From contig BMTH01000026.1 in NCBI GenBank assembly GCA_014649575.1, forward strand, positions 1 through 46,604: a DNA stretch of 46,604 nucleotides. The letters are read 5' to 3'. A program made the translations under genes and the position numbers. The DNA is from Streptomyces griseoincarnatus (lineage in GTDB: Bacteria > Actinomycetota > Actinomycetes > Streptomycetales > Streptomycetaceae). Of this stretch, positions 24,031 through 33,003 are shown one piece after another (within the stretch, counting starts at the first letter, position 1; each line of letters begins with the position of its first letter). The notes under the pieces are model-generated. The model ran no database searches. It was not told the DNA's origin and saw only the letters and a program-made list of their open reading frames with translations.

Positions 24031-25035
24031 GTGGCGTACGGGTTGACCGCCTTCGGCACGGCGCTCGGCGAGCAGACCGCCGTCAAGGACGTGGTGGCCG
24101 AATACACGGAGGACGTCGAGCGCGTTCTCGGATACGGGTACGACTGCATCCACCGGGCCGCGCCCGGCACCAGCGTCACCGACCTCGCCGTCGAGGCCGG
24201 GCGGCGGGCGCTGACGGGGGTGAACCCCCGCGAGGTGGACCTGCTCGTCCTCGCCCTGACCGACCTCGCCGACCATCTGTACTGGGACGCGGCGGCCCGG
24301 GTCCAGTGGGAACTGGGCCTGAGCCGGGCGGAGGCGGTCCTCGTCGACCAGGGCTGCGCGGGCGGGGTCACCGCCTTCGACACCGTCGCGGGACGCTTCG
24401 CCACCCATCCCGGCTACGGCACGGCGCTGGTCGTCGGCGCCAACCGTACCGTCGAGGCGTACTGGAACCGGCTGGACACCCACTCGCTGCTGTTCTCGGA
24501 CGGGGCCGCCGCCGCCCTCGCCGTACGCGACGCGCCCACCCTGCGGTGGCGCGCCTCGTACGCGGAGACGGACGGCCGGTACGCCGACTTCTTCCGGATG
24601 GACGTCGGCGGCGCCAGGCAGCCCTTCGTGCCCGGCGCCGAGACACCCTCCGTACGGGACTCCTGGGACGTGGTCGAGTACTTCCAGCACGACGCCGAGC
24701 GACTGGCCGCCTACGCGGAGGAGATCGACGACCGCACCGCGCGCGCCGTGCACCGGGCCTGCCGTCAGGCCGGGTGCGCCGAGGAGGACCTGGCCTGGCT
24801 CCTGCTGCTCAACGACAACGCCCGGGTCCTGGCGGCACAGGCGGAACTGATCGGGGTACCGCTCGAGCGCACCAACACCCGACTGGCGCGCCGGCACGGG
24901 CACTTCGGCGCCGCCGACCACCTGTTCTCCCTGGCCCGGACGTACGAGGCCGGGGAACTGTCGCCCGGGGACCTCGTGGCCCTCGGGACCAATGGCCGGG
25001 GCATGCACTGGGCGTGCGCGATCCTCCAGTGCTGA
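24031..25035 (+). CDS. KASIII-like acyltransferase with altered triad
   Basis: The 334-residue thiolase-fold protein keeps the acyl-accepting cysteine (Cys109 in DQGCAGG) but not the rest of the FabH triad. The HQAN site reads LLNDNAR, with Leu260 where His should be, and the GNTSAA site reads GHFGAAD, with His291 where Asn should be. Loss of the decarboxylation residues suggests acyl transfer rather than Claisen condensation, for example from the C2-loaded ACP to an NRPS carrier domain. The GTG at 24031 has GAGGAG upstream, 95 bp after the E1 beta-E2 stop, so it is likely in the same operon. Confidence 0.83.
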   Translation: MAYGLTAFGTALGEQTAVKDVVAEYTEDVERVLGYGYDCIHRAAPGTSVTDLAVEAGRRALTGVNPREVDLLVLALTDLADHLYWDAAARVQWELGLSRAEAVLVDQGCAGGVTAFDTVAGRFATHPGYGTALVVGANRTVEAYWNRLDTHSLLFSDGAAAALAVRDAPTLRWRASYAETDGRYADFFRMDVGGARQPFVPGAETPSVRDSWDVVEYFQHDAERLAAYAEEIDDRTARAVHRACRQAGCAEEDLAWLLLLNDNARVLAAQAELIGVPLERTNTRLARRHGHFGAADHLFSLARTYEAGELSPGDLVALGTNGRGMHWACAILQC

Positions 25036-25100
25036 CCACCCGGCACGGCCTCGTCCGGGGAGGCCCTCTCCCGTCACCGAACAGATCGGAGTGACACGCT

Positions 25101-25613
25101 ATGAGCCGTCAACCCGCCCGGCGTGCCTGGACGGCCGCCGCGTTGGTCTGCACCTGCCTCGGGCTGGTGTCCTGCGGGGCCTCACCCGACTCGGCCGTGC
25201 GGGCCTCCGACGCGGCCGACACACCCGCCTGCAAGGTGCTCCGGCCGCTGGCCGTCGAGTTCGGCCTGGGGGAGCCCTCGGCGAGCCAGATGTCCGGGGA
25301 AGGCTGTACCGCACACAGTCACGACTTCGGCACCCTCACCGTGCTGCTGCGGGACCGGCCGCTGGAGGACACGGTCACCGGGCAGGGCGAACGGAGCACG
25401 ATGCGCTTCGGCGACCACGACGCCGTGATGCTGATGGGTTCGCTGGACGGCGTCTGCAAGATCTTCCTCGACGCGGGGGAGAAGAGCACCGTGGAACTGC
25501 GGCTCGGCCGGACCACGGCGATGACCCCGCAGGTGTGCACCTCACTGAAGAAGGCGACGGCGAAGGTGGCCGACGGGCTCACCCCGCGGCCGTCGGCCTC
25601 CGTGTCCGGCTGA
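25101..25613 (+). CDS. DUF3558-like lipoprotein
   Basis: A 170-residue secreted lipoprotein: basic N-terminus, hydrophobic core and lipobox LVSCGA with the lipidated Cys near residue 25. The mature part has four further cysteines (TPACKV, GEGCTA, GVCKIF, QVCTSL), probably two disulfides, as in actinomycete DUF3558-type proteins. The function is unknown. It lies 65 bp after the KASIII-like gene in the same direction and ends at a strong terminator, so it is at the end of that transcript; a link to export or sensing is speculation. Confidence 0.7.
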   Translation: MSRQPARRAWTAAALVCTCLGLVSCGASPDSAVRASDAADTPACKVLRPLAVEFGLGEPSASQMSGEGCTAHSHDFGTLTVLLRDRPLEDTVTGQGERSTMRFGDHDAVMLMGSLDGVCKIFLDAGEKSTVELRLGRTTAMTPQVCTSLKKATAKVADGLTPRPSASVSG

Positions 25614-25627
25614 CCCGACACGAGCGG

Positions 25628-25660
25628 ACCGGGGGTGGCGCTGAGAGCGCCACCCCCGGT
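25628..25660. terminator. Strong bidirectional terminator hairpin
   Basis: A 15-bp perfect inverted repeat (25628-25642 and 25646-25660, arm ACCGGGGGTGGCGCT) with a 3-nt loop lies between the convergent lipoprotein and peptidase genes. Confidence 0.8.
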
Positions 25661-25720
25661 CGCATGTCCCGCCCTGCCTTCGCACGGCCGCCCTCCGCCG
25701 TACGACGTCACGTGCCGCAC

Positions 25721-28174
25721 TCACTCCAGCGTCCGGGTGGTGGCGGCCAGCGAGGCCTCTCCGAGTGAGGCGACCCCGAGCGCGGGCGGCCGCGTGCCGT
25801 CCGGTCCGTCGGCCGCCGGCCCCGGGAGGCCTTGGGTGCGGTCGATGACCCGGACCGTCGCCGGTCCCGCACCCAGCTCCAGTTCCAGTTCCGCGCCCCC
25901 CTCCGGTACATGACGGATCCACAGCTCCCACGGGGCGTCGCCGGCCGGGTCGTCGGCGTGCAGTCCGGGCACCCCGGTCAGGGACCAGCCGCGGACGGCG
26001 GTCCCGCTGACGAGGACCACCAGTTGGTCGGCGCCCCGCCTGGACGCCGCCGTCACCCGGACCCGCCGTCCGCCGTCCGCCGTGTCCCCGAGGACCTTGG
26101 TGGTCACCCGCGGGCCGGGCAGTGGGAACGCCTCGGCCGGGCCCCGCCGGACAGGCACCCGCCAGCCCGGCCAGAGATCCGCCACCGAGCCGCGCTCGGC
26201 GTCGGCGGGCAGGAAGTCGCCGCTCCAGTCGTCCGCCGGGACCCCGCTGATCCAGTGGCCCGTACGCCGGTCCGCGTCCCACAGGTACAGCAGGTCGGCC
26301 CGTACCGGGTTTCCCGGTTCCGGGGGCAGCAGCGCGGCGGCCGCCAGCACGGCCGTCGCGACCACGGCGGCGGTCACCGGCAGCAGCCGGGGCAGGACCG
26401 GCAGCACCCCCGGCAGGAGCGCCGCGAGAAGCGCCGCCACGGCCATCGGCACGGCCACGAGGCCCAGGCCCAGGGCGTTCGTGAGCAGCGGCACCAGCGG
26501 GAACACCAGAAGGGCGGCCGGTACCGTGCCGAGGGCGGCGGCCAGCACCCGGCCCCCTGCAGTCGCCCCGGCCCGCGAGGTGAGCACGGCGGCGGCGGAG
26601 AGCAGCCCCAGTGTCGGCCAGACGAACACGTGGCTGCCGCCGGGCAGTGTCACCGAGGACAGGACGGACAGGACTATCCACAGCAGTACGGCCCCCGCCA
26701 CCTGCGCCCGGGCGCCGGCCCACCGCCTGGCGATCAGCGCGAGCGCGCAGCCGACGGCCAGGGTGAGCGACAGGAACCCGACGAGGGGCGGGCCGTGAGC
26801 ACCGATGTCGTAGTAGTGGGCGAACTCGGGGTGTCTCGCCGCGACGAGGGGCGCCAGGCCGAACGCGGCCCCGGCGGCGAGCAGCAGCTGCCCGAGGGCT
26901 ACGGCGAAGCCGCGCAGGACGGCACCCACGGTGAGCGCGCCGCGCGCCCGGAGCCGCAGCAGCAGCGCCAGGCCGAGCCCGGCCGTCGCCAGCGCGGCGG
27001 GCAGCGCCGCACCCAGCGGGTAGGAGACGAACCATCCGCCCACCCGGAAGTACGCGGAGTCCCCGGCCGGGGTGCTGTTCAGGTCGGCCGAGGCAAGTGC
27101 GCGGGCCAGACCGAGGGCCTGCTCTCCTTGGTGCTGGACGGTGGCCGGGTCGACCCGCTCCGGGGTGTCACCGGCGCCGTGGTAGTGGGTGTAGCCGTCG
27201 AGGTACGCCAGATTCATGCCCTGGTGCCCGGCTTCCTGGAACACGGTGAAGTCGGTGAGGTTGGGCATGTAGCGGTACGCGGCGTCCAGCAGCGAGTCCG
27301 CCCGTGCGTCCGGCGCCGACTCGGTCAGGGCGCGCACCAGCCAGCCGGCGTCCGGTCCCGTCTCGAACATCAGGCTCGGTCCCCTGCTGCCCCTGGCCTC
27401 GAAGTTCAGGATCACCGTGTCGGGCGGCAGGGTTCCCGGTTCGGCCACCAGGGCTTGCGCGCCGAGCAGTCCGCTCTCCTCGGCGTCCGTGAACACGAAG
27501 AGGACGTCGTTGCGCGGGGGCGGCCCCTCCCGCAGCGCACGGGCCGTCTCCAGCAGCACCGAGACCGGGACCCCGGCGTCGTTTGCGCCGGGCCCCGCCT
27601 CGGTGGAGTCGTAGTGGGTGACCAGCGCGACAGGCCGTGTGCCGGCGGTGCCGGGGACACGGGCGACCACGTTCCGCAGCCGTAGGTCGGCGTAGCGGGA
27701 GTCGGCGCCGATGGGGGAGAGATCCGGACGGTGGGACGCCGCCGCCCCGGTGTGCACCCGGGTGTCGAGGCCCAGTGCGGTGAGGGTGCGGACGATGTAC
27801 TCCCGGGCCTGGGCGTGCGCGGTGGAGCCGCTGGGCCGGGGGGCGGTGGCGATCTCCCGTACGTGCGCGGCGGCGCGGGCCGCCGAGAAGGTGTCGGCCG
27901 GCGCGTCCGGCCCTCGGGCGGCGGGCATCCGGCTGTTCCAGGCGACCAGGGAGAGACAGAGGGCGGTGAACACGGCGACGGCCGCCGGGAACACCCAGCG
28001 CCCAGCGGTGGTGCGGCTCGTCCTTTCGGGACCGGCCCGGCCGGCGCCGGGGTGGCCCGGTCCGTCGTGGGCTCCCTCACCGGGGTGGAGATCGTTGAGA
28101 CGGGCCGGCGCGGACCCGTTCCGGTCCTCGGGGCGGGAGCCGCCCGCCTCGCCGTCATACCGCCTGAGTGCCAT
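25721..28174 (-). CDS. Membrane-bound M28 family metallopeptidase
   Basis: The 817-residue protein starts with a short cytoplasmic tail and one membrane segment (FPAAVAVFTALCLSLVAW). An M28 aminopeptidase domain follows with zinc-site motifs VTHYDS, GANDAG, TDAEESGLLG and a later YHGAGDTPERV. The middle part has about eight to nine hydrophobic helices (~400-640) and the end is an extracytoplasmic domain. Such membrane peptidases remove the fatty-acylated leader peptide from the late intermediate in saframycin/naphthyridinomycin-type pathways, which fits the acyl-AMP ligase in this cluster. The ATG at 28174 has AAGGAG 8 bp upstream and overlaps the regulator gene by 20 bp. Confidence 0.85.
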   Translation of the reverse strand: MALRRYDGEAGGSRPEDRNGSAPARLNDLHPGEGAHDGPGHPGAGRAGPERTSRTTAGRWVFPAAVAVFTALCLSLVAWNSRMPAARGPDAPADTFSAARAAAHVREIATAPRPSGSTAHAQAREYIVRTLTALGLDTRVHTGAAASHRPDLSPIGADSRYADLRLRNVVARVPGTAGTRPVALVTHYDSTEAGPGANDAGVPVSVLLETARALREGPPPRNDVLFVFTDAEESGLLGAQALVAEPGTLPPDTVILNFEARGSRGPSLMFETGPDAGWLVRALTESAPDARADSLLDAAYRYMPNLTDFTVFQEAGHQGMNLAYLDGYTHYHGAGDTPERVDPATVQHQGEQALGLARALASADLNSTPAGDSAYFRVGGWFVSYPLGAALPAALATAGLGLALLLRLRARGALTVGAVLRGFAVALGQLLLAAGAAFGLAPLVAARHPEFAHYYDIGAHGPPLVGFLSLTLAVGCALALIARRWAGARAQVAGAVLLWIVLSVLSSVTLPGGSHVFVWPTLGLLSAAAVLTSRAGATAGGRVLAAALGTVPAALLVFPLVPLLTNALGLGLVAVPMAVAALLAALLPGVLPVLPRLLPVTAAVVATAVLAAAALLPPEPGNPVRADLLYLWDADRRTGHWISGVPADDWSGDFLPADAERGSVADLWPGWRVPVRRGPAEAFPLPGPRVTTKVLGDTADGGRRVRVTAASRRGADQLVVLVSGTAVRGWSLTGVPGLHADDPAGDAPWELWIRHVPEGGAELELELGAGPATVRVIDRTQGLPGPAADGPDGTRPPALGVASLGEASLAATTRTLE

Positions 28175-30149
28175 GGACCGTGTACTCCTTGTCCGGCCGG
28201 AACGCGCCGGACACCCCGGCTGCGCCCTTCCGCCCGGGCGGGGCGAGTGCGATGCGCTCCACCACGTCCTGTCCGGCGAGCGCACCGAGCTCCGTCGCGG
28301 CGCGCTGCCGGGCGTGGTCGCGCACCAGCGGGTTGAACGAGTAGCGCGGGCCGTCCGGCGCCCGGTCCTGGGTGACCGCGAGTAAGTGGGCGTTGACCAG
28401 GGCGTCCAGCAGCCGCTGGGTGTCCTCGCCGGGGCGGTCGGAGACGGCGGAGGCCATCCACTCGGGGACGGACTCCACGTCACACATGCTGAGCCGGAGC
28501 CACAACCGGTACGCGGGCGGGGACAGTTGCTCCACGGTGGTGTCGAGCCGCGCTCCCATGTCCAGCGAGCCGATGGAGAGTTCGGCGATCCGGTCCTGCC
28601 GTGTCGCCAGACGGTCGGTGAAGCTGCTCAGGGTGCAGTGGGGGCGGGCCCGCAGCCGCGCTCCGGCGGCCCGGATGGCGAGCGGCAGGTGCCCGCAGAA
28701 CTGGACGATCCGCCGGGCGCTGTCGACCTCGGCGAACACCCGCTCCACGCCCACCAGGGAGGCGAGCAGGTCCAGTGCCTCGTCGGTGGGCAGCCCGTCG
28801 ACGCGGTACTCGGTCAGGCCGGGGATCTTCAGCAGACTGTTCCGGCCGGTGCACAGGACCGCGCTCTCGCCGCTGGGCAGCAGGGCCTCGTAACGGGTGG
28901 ACTCCGCCACGTCGTCCAGGACGATCAGCAGCCGTTTGCTGGCGGTGATGCTGCGGAACAGCGCGGCGCGGGCGGCGAGACCCGCGGGGATGCGATGTTC
29001 CGGCACTCCGAACGCGTCGAGGAAGCCGTTCAGCACCTCCTGCGGGTGAACGGGGTCGGTGTGCCCGCGCAGGTCGGCGTAGAGCTGGCCGTCGGGGAAG
29101 TGCTGTTGGAGGGCGAGACCCGCGTGGATCGCGAGGGCGGTCTTGCCGGTGCCGCCGCATCCCGCCAGCGCCACCACACGGGGTTCGCCGCCCGCGCGCA
29201 GGTCCGAGGTGATGCGCTGGAGCAGATCGCGCCGGCCGGTGAAGTCCTTGGTGCGGGGCGGCAGCTGAGCCGGCACCTTGGCACCCGGCCAGGGCTGGTG
29301 CGCCACGACGGCGGGCGGCGGGGCGATCGGCTCGCCGGCCAGGATTTTCTGATGGAGTTCCTGAAGTCCCGTGCTCGGCTCCAGTCCAAGATTCTTGATC
29401 TGAGCCAGACGGCTGTTCCGGTAGACGGCCAGAGCCTCCGCGCGACGCTGGGACTGATACAGCGCGGTCATCAACTGGGCGCACAACCGCTCGCGCATCG
29501 GATATTCGGCGACCAGCGGTTTCAGTTCACTGATGAGTTCCGCGTGCCGGCCGAGGGTCAGCCCTATGTCGAGCCATTCCTCGAGGACGGAGAAGCGGCG
29601 TTCCTCCCAGTGCGCGGCCACCGCGTAGGTCAGCGGTCCGGATATGTCGGCGAGTGGCTGGCCCCGGTAGAAGGCGAGCGCCCGCTGGTATTCGGCGGAA
29701 GCGGACTCCAGGTCGCCGGCGGCCGTCAACTCCCGGGCCCGCCGCACTGCCTTTTCGAACGCGTGTGCGTCGAGATCCTCTTCGTCGAGCCGTATACGAT
29801 AGCCGCCCTGTTCGGTCTCTATCAGGTCGACCGGGCCACCGGCCGCGGCAAACGCGTTCCGCAGTCGCCAGACGCAGGTCTGGATCTGCTTGTCCGCCGT
29901 GGCGGGAGGATCGGAACGCCATACGGCGTCGATGAGTGAATTGACCGGGACGACGCGGTTCGCGTTGAGCAGTAACGCCGCCAGAACGGTTAACTGGCGA
30001 TTTCGCCCCACCCGGATGGGTTTACCGCGGACAACTGCTTCCAATGGCCCGAGAATGCGAAAGAAAACATCGCGGGCATTGTCGCCTTTCCCCTCACTCG
30101 GGCCACCTGTGTCGAGAGATGAATAACCATTGTGGACCGGCAAGATCAT
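28155..30149 (-). CDS. SARP-NB-ARC transcriptional activator (AfsR-type)
   Basis: Residues ~30-120 form an OmpR-like winged-helix DNA-binding domain (FRILGPLEAVVRG, LLLNANRVV), followed by a bacterial transcriptional activation domain to ~280 and an NB-ARC ATPase with Walker A GCGGTGKTA and LIVLDDV. There is no long tetratricopeptide tail (664 residues versus ~990 for AfsR). Three leucines are encoded by TTA (28383-28385, 29973-29975, 29991-29993), which makes it bldA-dependent. The ATG at 30149 or the TTG at 30143, six bases after GGAGG, are likely starts; a GTG at 30200 is also in frame. It is probably the pathway activator that binds the phased heptamers upstream of the acyl-AMP ligase. 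Confidence 0.85.
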   Translation of the reverse strand: MILPVHNGYSSLDTGGPSEGKGDNARDVFFRILGPLEAVVRGKPIRVGRNRQLTVLAALLLNANRVVPVNSLIDAVWRSDPPATADKQIQTCVWRLRNAFAAAGGPVDLIETEQGGYRIRLDEEDLDAHAFEKAVRRARELTAAGDLESASAEYQRALAFYRGQPLADISGPLTYAVAAHWEERRFSVLEEWLDIGLTLGRHAELISELKPLVAEYPMRERLCAQLMTALYQSQRRAEALAVYRNSRLAQIKNLGLEPSTGLQELHQKILAGEPIAPPPAVVAHQPWPGAKVPAQLPPRTKDFTGRRDLLQRITSDLRAGGEPRVVALAGCGGTGKTALAIHAGLALQQHFPDGQLYADLRGHTDPVHPQEVLNGFLDAFGVPEHRIPAGLAARAALFRSITASKRLLIVLDDVAESTRYEALLPSGESAVLCTGRNSLLKIPGLTEYRVDGLPTDEALDLLASLVGVERVFAEVDSARRIVQFCGHLPLAIRAAGARLRARPHCTLSSFTDRLATRQDRIAELSIGSLDMGARLDTTVEQLSPPAYRLWLRLSMCDVESVPEWMASAVSDRPGEDTQRLLDALVNAHLLAVTQDRAPDGPRYSFNPLVRDHARQRAATELGALAGQDVVERIALAPPGRKGAAGVSGAFRPDKEYTVHGTQAV

Positions 30150-30322
30150 CCTCCGGGTGTCGGACTTGGCGCAGCCAACGGGGACCTTACAGAGCTGCAC
30201 TTGTCATGTCTATACCCCACTTGCGCGCCGCCATATGGGGTCACTTTGGCCGAGTCTTCCTGTCGGCGGCGCAAGAGTGTCGGTGTGCCGTGAGAGAGGG
30301 AGGACGGCTTGAAAGGGACGGT
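30150..30322. promoter_or_regulatory. Upstream region of the SARP gene with an inverted repeat
   Basis: ACCCCA at 30214-30219 and TGGGGT at 30236-30241 form a dyad with a 16-bp spacer, and TATAGA (minus strand, ~30208-30213) could be a -10. The region is richer in A/T than its surroundings. It is the natural place for the regulator's promoter. Confidence 0.35.
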
Positions 30323-32962
30323 TTATTGAGAACGGCTATCGGCGATGCCCGTTCGGTCGTCGGCCGTGCCCGTATGGCTGGGAAGTGGCATGGTGCGAAG
30401 AGCCAGTGCGTCCACCTTTCCGCCTGGTGTTCTCGGAAGTCGCGGCACTACCGCGATGTGGTGGGGGCGCATCTGCTCCGGTATCGACTCGGCGATTTTT
30501 CGCTGCAACTCCGGAACGGTCACATGTGATCCCAGTACGACGAAAGCGACAATTCGTTCAGCCGCGCCGTCCCGCCGCAGCAGCACCGCGCACTCGCCGA
30601 CGGCCGGATGTCTGCGGACCGCCGCCTCGACCTCACCCAGCTCGATCCGGAAGCCGCGTACCTTCACCTGGTGGTCCACCCGGCCGAGGATGAGCAGCCG
30701 GCCGTCCTGCCCCCACAGCCCGCGGTCGCCCGTCCGGTACAGCCGCCCACCGGGCCGGTACGGATCGGGCAGGAACCGCTCGGCCGTCAACGCCGCACGG
30801 CCGTGGTAGCCACGGGCCACCCCTGGCCCGCCGAGCCAGATCTCGCCCGGCACCCCGGGCGGGACCGGCCGCAGCCCGCCGTCGAGCACGTACGCCTGGT
30901 ACCCGGGCACCGGACGCCCGATCGGGATGCCCGCGCCGGCCGCCTCCGCCGGACCGCAGCGGTGCGTGGTGGCCCATACCGCGCACTCGGTCGGCCCGTA
31001 GTCGTTGAACAGCGGAGCCTGCGGACACAGTCGCAGGTGCTCGGCGACGATGTCCGGGCTGAGCGGCTCCCCGCCCACGGCCACCATCGAAAGCCGGCCG
31101 AGCGCCTCCTGGCCCGCGACCTGGAGCACGATCCGGTAGTGCGAGGGCACGGCGTGGACATGGGTGACGGCCGCCGACTCCAGCAGTTTCCGCAGCGCCA
31201 TCGGGTCGTGCGCCTCCTGCTCGGTGGGCAGCACCACCGCGCCGCCGGAGGTCAGCGCCCAGAACATGCCGCCCGCCGCCCCGTCGAAGCACAGCGGCGG
31301 CAGCACCAGGTCCCGGCCGGGCGGCGGGCCCGCCACCGCACGGGCCGCCGTGGACGCCACGATCGCCCGGTGGTGCACGCCGATGCCCTTGGGCGTCCCG
31401 GTGGAACCGGAGGTGTAGATGACGTACGCCAGATCGTCGGGGGTGACCGGCACACCGAGCGGGGTGCCGGGCAGCCCGGCCGCCTCCCCGCCCACGAGCA
31501 CCGGCACCGGCACCGCGTACTCCGGCTCCCGGTCGGCGAGCAGCACCGCGGCGCCCGAGTCGTCGAGGATGCGCCGGACGCGCTCGGGCGGATACGTCGG
31601 CTCGATCGGTACGTAGGCGGCACCGGCCTTCAGCGTGCCCAGCATCGCCGTCACCGACCAGGCCGCGCGCTCGGTCAGCAGAGCCACGAGCCCTCCGGCA
31701 CCGACCCCGGCCGCACGGAGCAGGCGGGCCACCCGGTTGGCGTCCTCGTCCAGCCGTCCGTAGGTCAGTTCGGTCTCCCCGCACAGCACGGCCGGCGCGT
31801 CCGGCGTCCGCGCGGCGTGCTCCTCGACCAGAGTGTGCAGGCAGACGGCGGGAACAGCCGCCTCGGCACCGCGCGACCACTCGGCGAGCGCGGCCCGTTC
31901 CGCCGCCCCGGCCGCGACGATCCCGTGCACCGGCCGGTCGTCGAGCAGCTCTTCCAGGACGGCGAGCAGCCGCGCAGCGAACGTGACCACGGCGCCTTCC
32001 TCGTACAGACCGGTGTCGTAGTCCATCCGCAGCCGGTCGTCCTCCAGCAGGACCAGCAGCCCGTGGTGGGCCACCGCGTCCGGCGGCCGGACCGCCGACG
32101 CGGTGTACGCGCCGACCCGTTCCGGCTCCGTCACTCCGCAGGGCGACACCGCGAACGCCGCGTGGAACCCCGGGTGGACCGGCACACCCGAGGCGAGCGC
32201 GTGCCCGCCCGCGCGCAGTGCGACCGTCCCGGACACGCTCTCGGCCACGCGCGGGGCGACCGCCACGGGTGTGTCGGACGCGACGACGATCCCCGTACCG
32301 GGCGAGCCGCCGCAGCGGACCAGCAGCACCGCCAGGGCCACGGCCAGCGACGCCTCCACGGGTACACCGGCGGTGCGCAGCCGCTCGGCGGCCCGCCCGG
32401 CCGGGACCCGCACCGTTCCGGCGTACCCGGAGGCCCGGTCACCGCCGGCCGGCAGACCCGACGGCCCGCGCCCGGCGGCCCCGGACCGCCCGTCCGCCGG
32501 CCCGGCGGCGGCCCGTGACAGGGTTTCAGGCCCCGTGCCGACCGCCGGGAACGGGGCGTCGTCCGTCAGCAGCCACCGCATCACCGCCGTCGGCGGCAGC
32601 GTGTCCTCGGTGACCACCACCAGCAGGGACCGGTCCTCACCGAGCCGGGCCAGCAGCACGCGGCCCGGCCCCGGTTCCGCCTCGGCGGCGGCCGTCTCCT
32701 CACGGATCAGCTCGCCCCACTCCTCACAGTCCGTCCCGACGCTCCCCGGGCCGAGCACCGTGAGCGGAACCTCCTGGCCGCCACCCGCGACCCGGACCCG
32801 GAGCGCCCCCGGATCGAGCGGGCCGTCCACCACCCAGCAGCCGGCGGTGAAACCGGCGCGGCCGCCCTCGGGCACGTCGGCCTGTCCGGCCGGAGGACCA
32901 TCCACCGGGCCGGCCGCCGGGACAGGCGTGCGCACGGACCGGGACACGGGCGACGCGGGCAT
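30323..32962 (-). CDS. NRPS protein: degenerate condensation domain-adenylation domain, no carrier
   Basis: The 879-residue protein begins with ~360 residues that align only loosely with a condensation domain; the HHxxxDG site reads EDTLPPT, so it is inactive. A complete adenylation domain follows: YTSGSTGTPKG, FDGAAGGMFW, NDYGPTE, GEIWLGG, YRTGDRG and a C-terminal lysine in RTPGGKVDAL. By my alignment the pocket reads D,G,G,A,A,G,D,V,W for positions 235-331; the acidic residue at 322 would suit a basic side chain. There is no carrier domain. It may load the carrier of the C-A*-T protein, whose own A domain is dead. GAGGGGA precedes the ATG. An 11-bp direct repeat lies just upstream. Confidence 0.85.
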   Translation of the reverse strand: MPASPVSRSVRTPVPAAGPVDGPPAGQADVPEGGRAGFTAGCWVVDGPLDPGALRVRVAGGGQEVPLTVLGPGSVGTDCEEWGELIREETAAAEAEPGPGRVLLARLGEDRSLLVVVTEDTLPPTAVMRWLLTDDAPFPAVGTGPETLSRAAAGPADGRSGAAGRGPSGLPAGGDRASGYAGTVRVPAGRAAERLRTAGVPVEASLAVALAVLLVRCGGSPGTGIVVASDTPVAVAPRVAESVSGTVALRAGGHALASGVPVHPGFHAAFAVSPCGVTEPERVGAYTASAVRPPDAVAHHGLLVLLEDDRLRMDYDTGLYEEGAVVTFAARLLAVLEELLDDRPVHGIVAAGAAERAALAEWSRGAEAAVPAVCLHTLVEEHAARTPDAPAVLCGETELTYGRLDEDANRVARLLRAAGVGAGGLVALLTERAAWSVTAMLGTLKAGAAYVPIEPTYPPERVRRILDDSGAAVLLADREPEYAVPVPVLVGGEAAGLPGTPLGVPVTPDDLAYVIYTSGSTGTPKGIGVHHRAIVASTAARAVAGPPPGRDLVLPPLCFDGAAGGMFWALTSGGAVVLPTEQEAHDPMALRKLLESAAVTHVHAVPSHYRIVLQVAGQEALGRLSMVAVGGEPLSPDIVAEHLRLCPQAPLFNDYGPTECAVWATTHRCGPAEAAGAGIPIGRPVPGYQAYVLDGGLRPVPPGVPGEIWLGGPGVARGYHGRAALTAERFLPDPYRPGGRLYRTGDRGLWGQDGRLLILGRVDHQVKVRGFRIELGEVEAAVRRHPAVGECAVLLRRDGAAERIVAFVVLGSHVTVPELQRKIAESIPEQMRPHHIAVVPRLPRTPGGKVDALALRTMPLPSHTGTADDRTGIADSRSQ

Positions 32963-32975
32963 GTTCGTTCCCCTC

Positions 32976-32997
32976 AGGTGTGCTGTAGGTGTGCTGT
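32976..32997. repeat. Perfect tandem 11-bp direct repeat
   Basis: AGGTGTGCTGT occurs twice head to tail (32976-32986, 32987-32997), starting 14 bp upstream of the C*-A start codon. One helical turn per unit would suit a regulator that binds direct repeats, or it may be a slippage product. Confidence 0.5.
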
Positions 32998-33003
32998 CGT
33001 GGT

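Noticed and set aside
30044..30529. Plus-strand frame across the SARP upstream region
   Set aside because: No ribosome binding site, cysteine/arginine-rich without domain, overlaps two better supported minus-strand genes.
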